This document shows, piece after piece, positions 17,033 to 24,813 of a DNA stretch of 41,917 nt (the stretch's first letter is position 1; every line of letters begins with the position of its first letter). Under the pieces are notes generated by a model. The model did not search any database. It was given only the letters and a program-made list of their open reading frames with translations, and was not told the DNA's origin. This stretch comes from Nitratireductor sp. (GTDB lineage: Bacteria > Pseudomonadota > Alphaproteobacteria > Rhizobiales > Rhizobiaceae). The stretch is from the NCBI GenBank assembly GCA_020441665.1, contig JAGRLT010000049.1, positions 1 to 41,917 of the forward strand, given 5' to 3'. The translations under genes were made by a program, and so were the position numbers.

Positions 17033-18700
17033 ATGACATTTACTTCTTATCCGGTGACCTTCTTCGGCAATGTAGTGCTCGACGATGCGGGAACGATCGG
17101 ACAGAACTATTATCTCACCCTCGAGACCGGCAATGGCAAGAACGGCAAAATCCTCTATCTGGGGGTCGCGCCACCCAGCCAATATGCTTCCGGCGATCAC
17201 TACACGCTTGCCGCAAATCAGCTCATCTATCCCGGGCTCCTGAACCTGCACACCCATGTGACGTGGAATTTCATCCCGCTGTGGCATGGCGGGCCGTCGG
17301 CGCCGACCTTCACCTACGACAACCGGTTCGAATGGCAGGCGCCCGATTGCGACGGCTATCATGAAAACGTATCGGCGCCCGAATATTTCATCGAGGCCTG
17401 GCTCAAGGCTCATCCGCCGGCCGGTTCACCGCTATCCGTCGACATCCTGTTGTCGGCATTTTCCGAGCTGCAGGCGGTCTGCGGCGGCACGACGGTGATC
17501 CAGGAATCGAAGAACTTCGCCTATTCGCCGGTTCATGACGGCCATATCCTGATCCGCAGCACGGCCGATCAGCAGGATATGGATATCCCGCCGCAGATGT
17601 GGATCGATTCGGCGGTCAAGTTCTATCAGGCCTGTTCGTCGATGCAGGGCGGCACCTGCCAGCCGGTGAGCGATGCCCATCCGGCCGATACCTCCTCCTG
17701 GGCGGTGGATCCCACCCCGAGCCTTTCCGACTGGCAGCAGAGCTACAATGCCGGGACGCTCTATTCGGCGCTGGTGCACCTGTCCGAGGGCCGGTTCGGC
17801 TTTCTCAACGGCGGCACCAAGGATGCCTATAGCCGGCATGAATTCCTGGCCTTCAAGACCCTGGTCGAAAGCCTTGATCCGACACGGTTCACGGCGAGCC
17901 GCTTCAACATGATCCATGCCTGCGGCATCGATCCTTCCGATGCCGACGATATCGCCTTCCTCAGGAATTACGGCATCTCGGTGCTATGGTCGCCGGTTTC
18001 CAACATGATGCTGTATTCGGACACGCTCAACCTCAATGCGCTCCTGTCGCAGGGGATCAATTGCGTGCTGACGTCGGACTGGTCGCCCTCGGGCTCGAAA
18101 CATGTCTGGGACGAGGCCAAGCATGCCGAGGTCTTCCTGACCTCCCAGCAGGGCATGTCGCAGGGCGATGCCCGTCGGCTGCTCTACAGGATGATGACGG
18201 TCAATGCCGCAGCCGCGATCGGCAAGCAGGACCAGATGGCGCTGCTGCAGGAGGGCCGGCTGGCGGATATGTTCGTGCTGAGCCTTGCCGGCCCGGTCGC
18301 CGCGACCGACAATGCGGTCGATCTCCTGTTCGAGGCAAACGATTCCCAGACCTCGGGGGTCTATACCGGCGGCATGCTGGTGCTTGCCGATACGGACAAT
18401 TTCACGCCGCCCGGTTTCAGCGGCGATTTCCAGCCCCTGCCGGCGGGCGACGGGCCGTCATCGGCGAGCAAATACGTCAATTTCGCCGCCGATGGCAGTT
18501 TCCCCGGCATCGATGTCACGGCGCTGGCCGGCGCGATCGACCAGGCCTTCGCGACCGGTGGCACGGTTCAGGTCGGCGGCAAGCCCTATGTTATCCAGCC
18601 GGGCCAGTTTCAGCGCAGCAAGCTGTTCGTCACCGACGATACGCCCTACGAAACCTATATGGCGTCGCTGGAAAACTGGATTCGCGCGCAATCGCACTGA
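17033..18700 (+). CDS. Amidohydrolase-superfamily metal-dependent hydrolase (ATZ/TRZ-like)
   Basis: Predicted cytoplasmic metal-dependent hydrolase of 555 aa. The first metal motif is in PGLLNLHTHVTWN (HxH), a later His is in RFNMIHACGIDPSD, and the metal Asp is in CVLTSDWSPSGSKHVWDEAKH. VLWSPVSNMMLYSDTLNLNALLSQGINCVLTSDW (two strands and a helix) is the usual C-terminal half of deaminase-type members. There is an amidohydrolase small beta domain at both ends and an extra C-terminal segment of about 80 residues. Ribosome site GGGAGG lies 7 bases before ATG 17033. It stands alone on its strand. The substrate is unknown; it could be a cyclic or aromatic amine or an amide. Confidence 0.85.
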   Translation: MTFTSYPVTFFGNVVLDDAGTIGQNYYLTLETGNGKNGKILYLGVAPPSQYASGDHYTLAANQLIYPGLLNLHTHVTWNFIPLWHGGPSAPTFTYDNRFEWQAPDCDGYHENVSAPEYFIEAWLKAHPPAGSPLSVDILLSAFSELQAVCGGTTVIQESKNFAYSPVHDGHILIRSTADQQDMDIPPQMWIDSAVKFYQACSSMQGGTCQPVSDAHPADTSSWAVDPTPSLSDWQQSYNAGTLYSALVHLSEGRFGFLNGGTKDAYSRHEFLAFKTLVESLDPTRFTASRFNMIHACGIDPSDADDIAFLRNYGISVLWSPVSNMMLYSDTLNLNALLSQGINCVLTSDWSPSGSKHVWDEAKHAEVFLTSQQGMSQGDARRLLYRMMTVNAAAAIGKQDQMALLQEGRLADMFVLSLAGPVAATDNAVDLLFEANDSQTSGVYTGGMLVLADTDNFTPPGFSGDFQPLPAGDGPSSASKYVNFAADGSFPGIDVTALAGAIDQAFATGGTVQVGGKPYVIQPGQFQRSKLFVTDDTPYETYMASLENWIRAQSH

Positions 18701-18747
18701 AGCGTTTAGGACTGCGCGTTGACAGCGCGGAGCCCTGCCGGCCAGGC

Positions 18748-19710
18748 CTATGGCTGGCACATTCTCGCCCGCGCCTCGGCATATTCGGCCTTCAGCCGGT
18801 CGACCAGCGCTGCCGCCGGCCCTACCTGGCGGACCGCGCCGATGCCCTGGCCGCAGCCCCAGATGTCCTTCCAGGCCTTGGCCTTGGTATTGCCGCCAGA
18901 CCCGAAATTCATCTTCGAGGGATCGCTCTCGGGCAGGTTGTCGGGATCCATGCCGGCCCTTTCGATGGACGGCTTGAGATAATTGCCATGCACGCCGGTG
19001 AAAAGGTTGGTGTAGACGATGTCCTCGCCGCCATATTGGGCGATCGCCTGCTTGTAATCGGCTTCGGCGCGCGCCTCGTCGGTGCCGATGAAGGGCGAGC
19101 CGATATAGGCCATGTCGGCGCCCATCGCCTGCGCCGCCAGCACCGCGCCGCCATTGGCGATCGCGCCCGACAGCAGGATCGGCCCGTCGAACCAGGCCCG
19201 GGTCTCCTGGATGAGCGCGAAGGGCGACAGCCGCCCGGCATGCCCGCCGGCGCCGGCGGCAACGCAGATCAGGCCGGTCGCCCCCTTGTCGATCGCCGAA
19301 TGGGCATGGCGCTGGACGGTGACGTCGTGCAGGGTGATGCCGCCATAGGACTGGACGGCCCGGTTGATCTCCGGCACGGCGCCGAGCGAGGTGATGACGA
19401 TCGGCACCTTGTGCTTCACCACCAGCCTGATGTCTTCCTCCAGCCGGTTGTTGGATTTGTGCACGATCAGGTTGACGGCGAAGGGAGCGGTCTTGCTCTC
19501 GGGGGTCTTCGCCTTGTGATCGCCAAGTTCTTCGGTGATTTCGGAAAGCCAGTCATCGAGCTGCCCGATCGGCCGTGCGTTGAGCGAGGGGAAGGAACCG
19601 ACGATCCCCGCCTTGCACTGGGCGATCACCAGGGGAGGATGGGAGATGATGAACAGGGGCGCCCCCACCACGGGCAGGGCCAGATCGTCCTTGAGAATGG
19701 GCGGTAGCAT
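18748..19710 (-). CDS. Nitronate monooxygenase family protein (NPD-like, FMN)
   Basis: FMN-dependent TIM-barrel protein of 320 aa. Signatures include LALPVVGAPLFIISHP at the start, ICVAAGAGGHAGRLSPFAL (the Gly-rich flavin loop with the family His), PILLSGAIANGGAVLAAQAMGADMAYIGSPFIGT (phosphate-binding strand) and WKDIWGCGQGIGAVRQV near the end. Members oxidise nitronates, but many in Proteobacteria have no proven substrate. ATG 19710 follows an inverted repeat 13 bases upstream. It converges on the amidohydrolase gene. Confidence 0.92.
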   Translation of the reverse strand: MLPPILKDDLALPVVGAPLFIISHPPLVIAQCKAGIVGSFPSLNARPIGQLDDWLSEITEELGDHKAKTPESKTAPFAVNLIVHKSNNRLEEDIRLVVKHKVPIVITSLGAVPEINRAVQSYGGITLHDVTVQRHAHSAIDKGATGLICVAAGAGGHAGRLSPFALIQETRAWFDGPILLSGAIANGGAVLAAQAMGADMAYIGSPFIGTDEARAEADYKQAIAQYGGEDIVYTNLFTGVHGNYLKPSIERAGMDPDNLPESDPSKMNFGSGGNTKAKAWKDIWGCGQGIGAVRQVGPAAALVDRLKAEYAEARARMCQP

Positions 19711-19722
19711 GGTCTCTCCGTT

Positions 19723-19738
19723 CTTACGTTTTCGTAAG
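19723..19738. promoter_or_regulatory. Palindromic operator upstream of the NPD-like gene
   Basis: CTTACG-TTTT-CGTAAG is a perfect 6-bp inverted repeat with a 4-base loop, 13-28 bases before the start codon at 19710. It resembles operators of alphaproteobacterial branched-chain and fatty-acid catabolic repressors (TTACG...CGTAA class). Probably a transcription-factor site that would block initiation; no regulator gene adjoins it. Confidence 0.5.
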
Positions 19739-19893
19739 CGTCAATATCTGTCGGATGGGCGCAAATCAAGATGGCCTCTGGTCCTGTCCCGCCGTTCTAC
19801 TTTATGACCGGGCCGCCGAAAGCAATGTGGCAGGATAGGACACAAACTGCTAAACGATAACAACGGATATGCAAATCGAGGGGAAAGCGTTTC

Positions 19894-21432
19894 TTGGCGA
19901 ATTTTGAGGCGCTCATAAAACAGGCATTGCAGAATCAGAACGACGCCGATCCGGCGGTGCGCCGGCGGGTCTATCAGTCTTCCCGCAATGCACTGTCAAA
20001 GATGCTCGCAAAGTCCCCGGGGGCTGCAGAAGAAGCCAAGCAGCAACAGGTGCGTCGGCTGGAAGCCTCGATCGCGCGCATTGAGGATGCCTATGCACCG
20101 GCCGCAGCCGCATCGAAACCGGAGCCGGTCGTTGAACCGGTTCCGCAAGCGATTGCCGAGCCGGCACCGGCGTCCGAGCCGCAAAGCGACGAACCCGCCG
20201 ACCGGCTGCCGATACCGCCCGCGCCACCTGTCCCGCCCTCGGCCCCTCTCTCGGCACCATCGCAGCCGGAAACTCCCGCCTCCCAGGCGGAGCGGGCCAA
20301 TTCCGTCCTCGCCATGCTGGAGCAGGCGAGCCTCGGCACCGCGCGGCCACGGACGCCGGCACCGATGCAGCCGCCGGCGGCGCCTCCGGCCAGTCCCATG
20401 GTCCTGGAAGACGGACAACGCCCGCCAAGCAATGGCAATGGCAGCGGCAATGGTGATGGGCTCGGCCTCGATGACTACGATCCGGCGCCGCTGTTCCCGG
20501 CGCCGCCGCCCTTTTCCAGCGATGCGGCGGAAGAAGACCGGCCGGGCGAAAGCGATCCTTTCGCCCAGGGAATGCCGCCTTCATCGGACGGGGCGCAATC
20601 CATGCCGCCGTTTGCGCCCCGGCCCGGACGGCGTGACGCGCCGCCGGATCTCGACCCCGCCGGCAACGCGGACTTCTTCGCCAGCCGCGACATGGCGGAC
20701 GCACCCGGCTCGACGGACGCCGCCGCAGACGGCAGCGGTTCCGATGCCGGCATGGGCGAGGTTCGCGAGGCCTATTCGGTCTATCGCCGCAAGAACCCGA
20801 TCCTGCGCAGGCTGTGGCCGATCGCGCTGGTGCTCGGCATTCTGTTGGTGGTGCTGTGGATCCTCTATGCGATCTTCACCAACCTGTCGGGCGACAATCC
20901 CGCCGCATCGACGCGGGAATCGCCCGGCCCCGTCGGCCAGACCCAGGTCGGCGACGACGGCAATGCGACGATCACCCTGCTCGAGCCGACCGATCTTTCG
21001 GCGCTGGTGACGGCCGGGCGCGGCACGGCCGAGCTCAAGACCGGGCAGAACGAACAGATCCTGCGCCTGCAATCGGTGCGCAGCGGCGCCGGCAATGCCG
21101 AGCCGATCCTGCTGGAACTCGAACGGGGCGTTCTGCAGCAGGTGATGGGCAAGACGGTGACGGTCGAGTTTCTCGCCAAGTCCGGCATGAGCGGCCCGGC
21201 GCAATTTGCCGTCGAATGCGAGATCGGCGGCGAGGGGGTTTGCGGACGCAAGCGGTTCCGCGTCGGTCAGCAGCCCGAACTGATCCTGTTCTCGATGGAC
21301 CTGTCGAAAGTGTCCGATGCGGGGCTGCGCGCCTTTCTGGCGCTCAACACCGACATCACGGCACTGGCCGATTCCTCCGGCAAGGGCGACGTCATCGACG
21401 TGCTCTATGCAAGGCTGCGTTTCACGCCATAG
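19894..21432 (+). CDS. Proline-rich single-pass membrane protein, unknown function
   Basis: I do not recognise a named family. The 512-aa product, from TTG 19894 behind GAGGGG, has four parts. Residues 1-70 are helical (MANFEALIKQALQNQNDA; QQQVRRLEASIARIEDAY). About 70-290 is Pro/Ala/Ser-rich and probably disordered. A membrane helix at about 307-330 (LWPIALVLGILLVVLWILYAIF) follows. The periplasmic end (about 360-512) is beta-rich, with two Cys in CEIGGEGVCGRKRF that could form a disulfide. The layout is that of an inner-membrane protein with a carbohydrate-binding-like or adaptor domain outside. It stands alone on its strand. Conserved in rhizobia by impression only. Confidence 0.75.
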   Translation: MANFEALIKQALQNQNDADPAVRRRVYQSSRNALSKMLAKSPGAAEEAKQQQVRRLEASIARIEDAYAPAAAASKPEPVVEPVPQAIAEPAPASEPQSDEPADRLPIPPAPPVPPSAPLSAPSQPETPASQAERANSVLAMLEQASLGTARPRTPAPMQPPAAPPASPMVLEDGQRPPSNGNGSGNGDGLGLDDYDPAPLFPAPPPFSSDAAEEDRPGESDPFAQGMPPSSDGAQSMPPFAPRPGRRDAPPDLDPAGNADFFASRDMADAPGSTDAAADGSGSDAGMGEVREAYSVYRRKNPILRRLWPIALVLGILLVVLWILYAIFTNLSGDNPAASTRESPGPVGQTQVGDDGNATITLLEPTDLSALVTAGRGTAELKTGQNEQILRLQSVRSGAGNAEPILLELERGVLQQVMGKTVTVEFLAKSGMSGPAQFAVECEIGGEGVCGRKRFRVGQQPELILFSMDLSKVSDAGLRAFLALNTDITALADSSGKGDVIDVLYARLRFTP

Positions 21433-21509
21433 CGATACGGACGGTTCGGCGGAAAATCAGCCCTGCCCCCTGCGCTCCTCCTTGCGGACGGCCCGCTCAG
21501 GCAATTCAC

Positions 21510-21974
21510 TCAGGCGGCGTGCGAGGTCTCGGCTTCGGACAGCAGCGCATACAGTGCCGCATTGCCGTCGGCGCCGCGCAGTTTCGCCAGCATGTTGGGC
21601 TGTTTGAGGACGCGGGCGACGCGGGCCAGCGCCTTGAGATGGTCGGCGCCGGAATCATCTGGCGCCAGCAGCAGGAACACGATGTCGACGGGCTGATCGT
21701 CGAGCGCCTCGAAAGCCACCGGCTCGTTGAGCGTGACGGCAAGGCCGATGATCTTCGGCAGTCCGGCGATCTTGCCATGGGGGATGGCGATGCCGTTGCC
21801 GATCCCGGTCGAGCCGAGCTTCTCGCGCTCGAGCAGGGTGGCGAAGATCGTCTCGGCGGCAATGCCGGTCTTTTTCGACGCCTTTGCCGCCAGTTCCTGC
21901 AGCAGCGACTTCTTGCAGCTTGCCTTGACGCCGGTATGGACGTCCTGCGGACCGATCAGATCGGTAAGGTCCAT
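21510..21974 (-). CDS. ptsN: PTS IIA-like nitrogen-regulatory protein
   Basis: EIIA-Ntr of the regulatory phosphotransferase chain (PtsP-Npr-PtsN), a cytoplasmic signalling protein affecting potassium and nitrogen control. The 154-aa protein has the phosphorylated His66 in GNGIAIPHGKI, and KKSLLQELAAKASKKTGIAAETIFATLLEREKLGSTGIG (first helices) is typical. The start is ATG 21974. It follows hpf after a 114-bp gap in the same direction, the order seen in rhizobia, where rpoN usually precedes hpf. Confidence 0.95.
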   Translation of the reverse strand: MDLTDLIGPQDVHTGVKASCKKSLLQELAAKASKKTGIAAETIFATLLEREKLGSTGIGNGIAIPHGKIAGLPKIIGLAVTLNEPVAFEALDDQPVDIVFLLLAPDDSGADHLKALARVARVLKQPNMLAKLRGADGNAALYALLSEAETSHAA

Positions 21975-22088
21975 GGTAAACCGTTTCCCGTTTTTCGGCC
22001 GTGTGGAGCCGGATGATTGTCACGCCTTGTAACGCGGCGGGCGGGAAAATCCACACCCGCACCGTTCACTTTTTCCGTTCGGCTCCGC

Positions 22089-22655
22089 TCAACTTCCCCG
22101 CGAGGGATCGATCCACCCGATATTGCCGTCACTGCGCCGGTATACAACATTCGTCTCGCCATTGGCAGCATTTTTGAACACGACGAACGGATAGTCCGTC
22201 AAGTCAAGCTGAACGACCGCCTGGGCAACCGTCTGGCGGTTCACGGAAGTCGTCGATTCGGCGATGATGGCCGGGTTGAAATCCTCGCTGATCTCCTCGT
22301 CGCCGGCCGGCGACTCGACCACCGAATAGAAGGCCTGATCGCTCTTCACCTTGCCGCCGGCATGATGGTCCTTGAGCCGGCGCTTGTATCGGCGCAGGCG
22401 TTTTTCGATCTTGTCGGCGGCATCCTCGAAGCTCGATGTGGGGTCGCCCGAACGGGCCGTCGCCTGCAGTTCGGCACCGCTGGCGAGATGGATCATCAGG
22501 TCGCAATCATACCAATTGCCATCCTTTTCGAGCGTCGCGCGTCCGGAATAGCCGTGGCCGAAATATTTCTCGACCGCTTCGTCGATCCGCTCGGAGATTC
22601 GGCTGGTCAGCGCATCGCCGACATTCATCTGTTTTCCGGAAATGGTCAGGCTCAT
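22089..22655 (-). CDS. hpf: Ribosome hibernation-promoting factor, long form
   Basis: Long HPF (RaiA family) dimerises ribosomes to 100S in stationary phase. The 188-aa protein has the N-terminal S30AE domain (MSLTISGKQMNVGDALTSRI ... FEDAADKIEKRLRRYKRRLKDHH), a linker of about 40 residues and the C-terminal dimerising tail (VAQAVVQLDLTDYPFVVFKNAANGETNVVYRRSDGNIGWIDP). The two-domain length is normal for Alphaproteobacteria. The start is ATG 22655. No rpoN is present upstream. Confidence 0.96.
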   Translation of the reverse strand: MSLTISGKQMNVGDALTSRISERIDEAVEKYFGHGYSGRATLEKDGNWYDCDLMIHLASGAELQATARSGDPTSSFEDAADKIEKRLRRYKRRLKDHHAGGKVKSDQAFYSVVESPAGDEEISEDFNPAIIAESTTSVNRQTVAQAVVQLDLTDYPFVVFKNAANGETNVVYRRSDGNIGWIDPSRGS

Positions 22656-22728
22656 TTATTACCTCTGCTTTTTTGTGTTTGGCGCAAGCAGCATCCGGGC
22701 TGTTGGCCGCGGGCGGATCCACCTTGAT

Positions 22729-22776
22729 GAAGCCGGGGACGAAGCCTTGGACGGAGCCGGGGACGAAGCCGGGAAA
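22729..22776. repeat. Four 12-bp tandem repeats
   Basis: GAAGCCGGGGAC, GAAGCCTTGGAC, GGAGCCGGGGAC and GAAGCCGGGAAA follow one another head to tail. They lie in the 477-bp gap between hpf and tRNA-Arg, which I otherwise read as non-coding. The repeat sits about 75-120 bases upstream of the hpf start. Confidence 0.7.
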
Positions 22777-22983
22777 CGGGTTTCCGAAGACGTCCGCGAC
22801 CGCCGCCAGCCGGGTGCCGGGTTGCGCCGGAAGACGAGTGTAGCGCCGCGAACTGGCCGCGAGAAGCATAAAAAATCATCAATTGCTACGGCGCGCCGAA
22901 GGCCCGGTCCGCCCGGAGGGCCCGACGCCTTGCACGCCGAGGCTGCCTTCGGGCGCGGAACCGGGTTCTGGCTCTGGCGCGGG

Positions 22984-23019
22984 TTTTGGCGTTGAAGGGC
23001 GTTTTGACGTTGAAGGGCG
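22984..23019. repeat. 18-bp tandem duplication
   Basis: TTTTGGCGTTGAAGGGCG (22984-23001) is followed directly by TTTTGACGTTGAAGGGCG (23002-23019), one mismatch. It lies in the gene-free gap before tRNA-Arg. Confidence 0.7.
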
Positions 23020-23132
23020 GGCGGGTTTCGTCTACACGGATGCGATCAGCGCCCGGCAGGGCGTTGTGCAGGCCTGGCGCCGGGCCCTGCGGCATCGGCC
23101 GCGCCGGCCGCCCTTGAAAGCGCCAACCCTGC

Positions 23133-23209
23133 GCACCCGTAGCTCAGCTGGATAGAGTGCTGCCCTCCGAAGGCAGAGGTCACAGGTTCGAATCCTGTCG
23201 GGTGCGCCA
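23133..23209 (+). tRNA. tRNA-Arg(CCG)
   Basis: A 77-base cloverleaf with encoded CCA. The acceptor GCACCCG pairs with CGGGTGC. The anticodon stem CTGCC/GGCAG encloses CTCCGAA, so the anticodon is CCG. The T arm is CACAGGTTCGAATCCTGT. Its last 49 bases are repeated at 29027-29075, so it is the attachment site of the following island and remains intact. Confidence 0.97.
23161..23209 (+). repeat. attL: 49-bp direct repeat, 3' part of tRNA-Arg
   Basis: Identical over 49 bases to 29027-29075, from the anticodon stem (TGCCCTCCGAAGG) to the CCA. Flanks differ on both sides, so these are the precise limits of identity and mark a site-specific integration. Confidence 0.93.
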
Positions 23210-23245
23210 AAACTCTCAATAAAATCAGTTATTTATTTTGGTGTT

Positions 23246-23264
23246 CCGCCCTAGCGCAGGGCGG
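23246..23264 (+). terminator. Stem-loop after tRNA-Arg
   Basis: CCGCCCT-AGCGC-AGGGCGG is a perfect 7-bp stem with a 5-base loop, followed by TCTGTATTTATT. It lies 37 bases after the tRNA and is supplied by the island; it probably ends the tRNA transcript. Confidence 0.5.
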
Positions 23265-23275
23265 TCTGTATTTAT

Positions 23276-23295
23276 TGGCACAATTCTGGCACACT
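23276..23295 (+). promoter_or_regulatory. Left arm-type integrase site
   Basis: TGGCACAATTCTGGCACACT contains TGGCACA twice, 11 bases apart. The same 20 bases with one change recur at 28917-28936 near attR, in the same orientation. Position and pairing suggest sites for the integrase N-terminal arm-binding domain. Confidence 0.6.
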
Positions 23296-23320
23296 AGACA
23301 TAATCCCGTGAGACTCCGTC

Positions 23321-23857
23321 ATGGCAAGCATTAGACAGAAAGGCCCCTATCAGTGGCACGTCCAGGTCAGGCGTAAGGGCTGGCCGCATCAGACCGCGAC
23401 CATGCGCACGCGCAAGGACGCAGAGGCATGGGCGCGCAAGATCGAATCCGAAATGGATCGCGGTCAATTCGTTGACCAGAGCGCGGGGCGTCAGACCACA
23501 CTTGGCGATCTGGTTCGCCTCTATCTGAAAGAAGTGACAGCGGGCAGGCCGGGAGAGGCTTCGCGGGTGGCGGAGACGGCGCGGCTGGAGCGGTTCCTGC
23601 GCCATGAAACTGCGCTCTGCGCTCATGCCGCCGTCAATCTCAGGCCGGAGCATTTTGAGGATTATCGCGACCGGCGGCTTGAAGAAGTCGCGCCGGGGAC
23701 GGTCAAGCGCGAACTGACTTTGTTGAAGCGGGTAATCGATCACCGCAAGCGGCGTCTCGGATTGAACATCAATCCGGTCAATACCGAAGATGTGGTGCGG
23801 CCCAGTACAACATCGTTTCCGGCGAGCAGCAGGACCAGGCTTCATATGAAGCAGTGA
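23321..23857 (+). pseudogene. Tyrosine integrase, N-terminal half only
   Basis: The frame from ATG 23321 gives an arm-binding domain (KGPYQWHVQVRRKGWPHQTA, TMRTRKDAEAWARKIESEM) and a SAM-like core-binding domain (TLGDLVRLYLKEV ... VAPGTVKRELTLLKRVIDHRKRRLG). Family similarity stops at about NPVNTEDVVRP, near base 23800, where the sequence passes into a restriction-gene fragment; a stop follows at 23857. The whole catalytic domain with the R-H-R-Y residues is missing. A full enzyme would be about 330-350 aa; this is 178. It cannot recombine DNA alone, though the truncated protein might still bind arm sites. Confidence 0.85.
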
Positions 23858-24054
23858 AGAAAGGTGATTCATTCAAAGTTTCAGAGTCATCGACCGTGAC
23901 GCACAAAGCGTCCATCCATTCTGCGGTGAAATACGATCTGATCGGCAAGATTGCCGAAGCGACCACGCTCACGAGGAAGACGGTAGCGAGCATCCTGAGC
24001 GGCATGAACATCGCTGTCTTCAGTCAGTACAAGACAAATCCGGAGGACTTCATC
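23800..24054 (+). pseudogene. Fragment of a type III restriction enzyme Res subunit, C-terminal region
   Basis: In the frame starting GCC at 23800 the DNA reads AQYNIVSGEQQDQASYEAV, KKGDSFKVSESSTVTHKAS and then VKYDLIGKIAEATTLTRKTV, ASILSGMNIAVFSQYKTNPEDFI. The part VKYDLIGKIAE.T.LTRKTV..IL.G is a known stretch near the end of type III Res proteins (about 1000 aa). Nothing before or after this 85-residue piece remains, and no Mod gene is present. It overlaps the integrase remnant at the deletion point. Similarity is from memory of the family. Confidence 0.72.
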
Positions 24055-24149
24055 CATACACTAGGTGCCTATGCGCGTGCTTCGCGCTCTGCCGGGTGCA
24101 TCACCGAATGTCCGCGTGCGCTTGCCGCCGATACGGCGGGAGGTGCGGC

Positions 24150-24813
24150 ATGAGTCTGGATAGTTCACAGCTTGGCTTTGACGGCCTGCTTGCCGATGCG
24201 GAGGGCGCTAATCGCGCTCACCGCTTCGAGCGTGAAACCGGACATTTGCCGGACACGATGGATGAGGCCGTTCCGTTCATGCGGCTTCTGATCCGGCAGC
24301 ATCATGCAGCCATGCTGGATGCCAATGTCGATTCCACGATGGAGTTAAGGCGTGAAGCGCGGCGGCTTGCCTTGCGGCTTAATCGCGGTGAGCCGGGAAT
24401 CATTGCCAATGACGATGCGCCGGGTTGCATCTTGGAGCGGTTATGTTCGGCACCTTCAGGTGCGGTTATGTTCGGCACCTTCAGGTGCGGTTCTGCTTTA
24501 CGGGCAGAATGGCGTGTTCGTCATCGATGTTGACGGCATGGCAGTGCGCGTGTCGCTTGAAGGCTTCTTCGGCATCGGTGCCAGCGTTTATTTCTGGCCG
24601 GGCTTTTCGGTGACGGCTGTCGATATCGATAGGCCGTTTCTGAGCGAGACCGGCTATCGCAGCTTTCTCGGTATCGGTGCCGATCCCGTTGCAGGGCTGA
24701 CGCCTGACGAGTTCGCACGGAAAGTCGTGGCCGCATACATCGAGCAGGAGCTTCGGGGCAAACCTGTCATGATCGCGGAACGGTGGCGCAAGGACAGGTC
24801 CGGTGACGGCTAG
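24150..24813 (+). pseudogene. Hypothetical island protein, frameshifted by a 25-bp duplication
   Basis: ATG 24150, behind GGAGG, opens a frame beginning MSLDSSQLGFDGLLADAEGA that runs to about 24440. The rest (LLYGQNGVFVIDVDGMAV ... VAAYIEQELRGKPVMIAERW) is in another frame ending at 24813. Between them, 25 bases occur twice in tandem (24439-24488). Removing one copy restores a single frame of about 212 codons reading CILERLCSAPSGAVLLYGQN across the join. I do not recognise the family; such proteins sit next to ArdC-like genes in rhizobial elements by impression. It ends in a 4-base tail-to-tail overlap with the DUF3841 gene (CTAG). Confidence 0.75.
24439..24488 (+). repeat. Exact 25-bp tandem duplication with internal hairpin
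   Basis: Copies at 24439-24463 and 24464-24488 are identical; a further GGTT begins a third. Each contains the palindrome GCACCT-TC-AGGTGC. Because 25 is not a multiple of three, the duplication breaks the host gene. Confidence 0.92.

Noticed and set aside
22684-23019. CRISPR-like array in the repeat-containing gap
   Set aside because: The repeats are 12 and 18 bp in direct contact with no spacers of constant length and no cas genes nearby.
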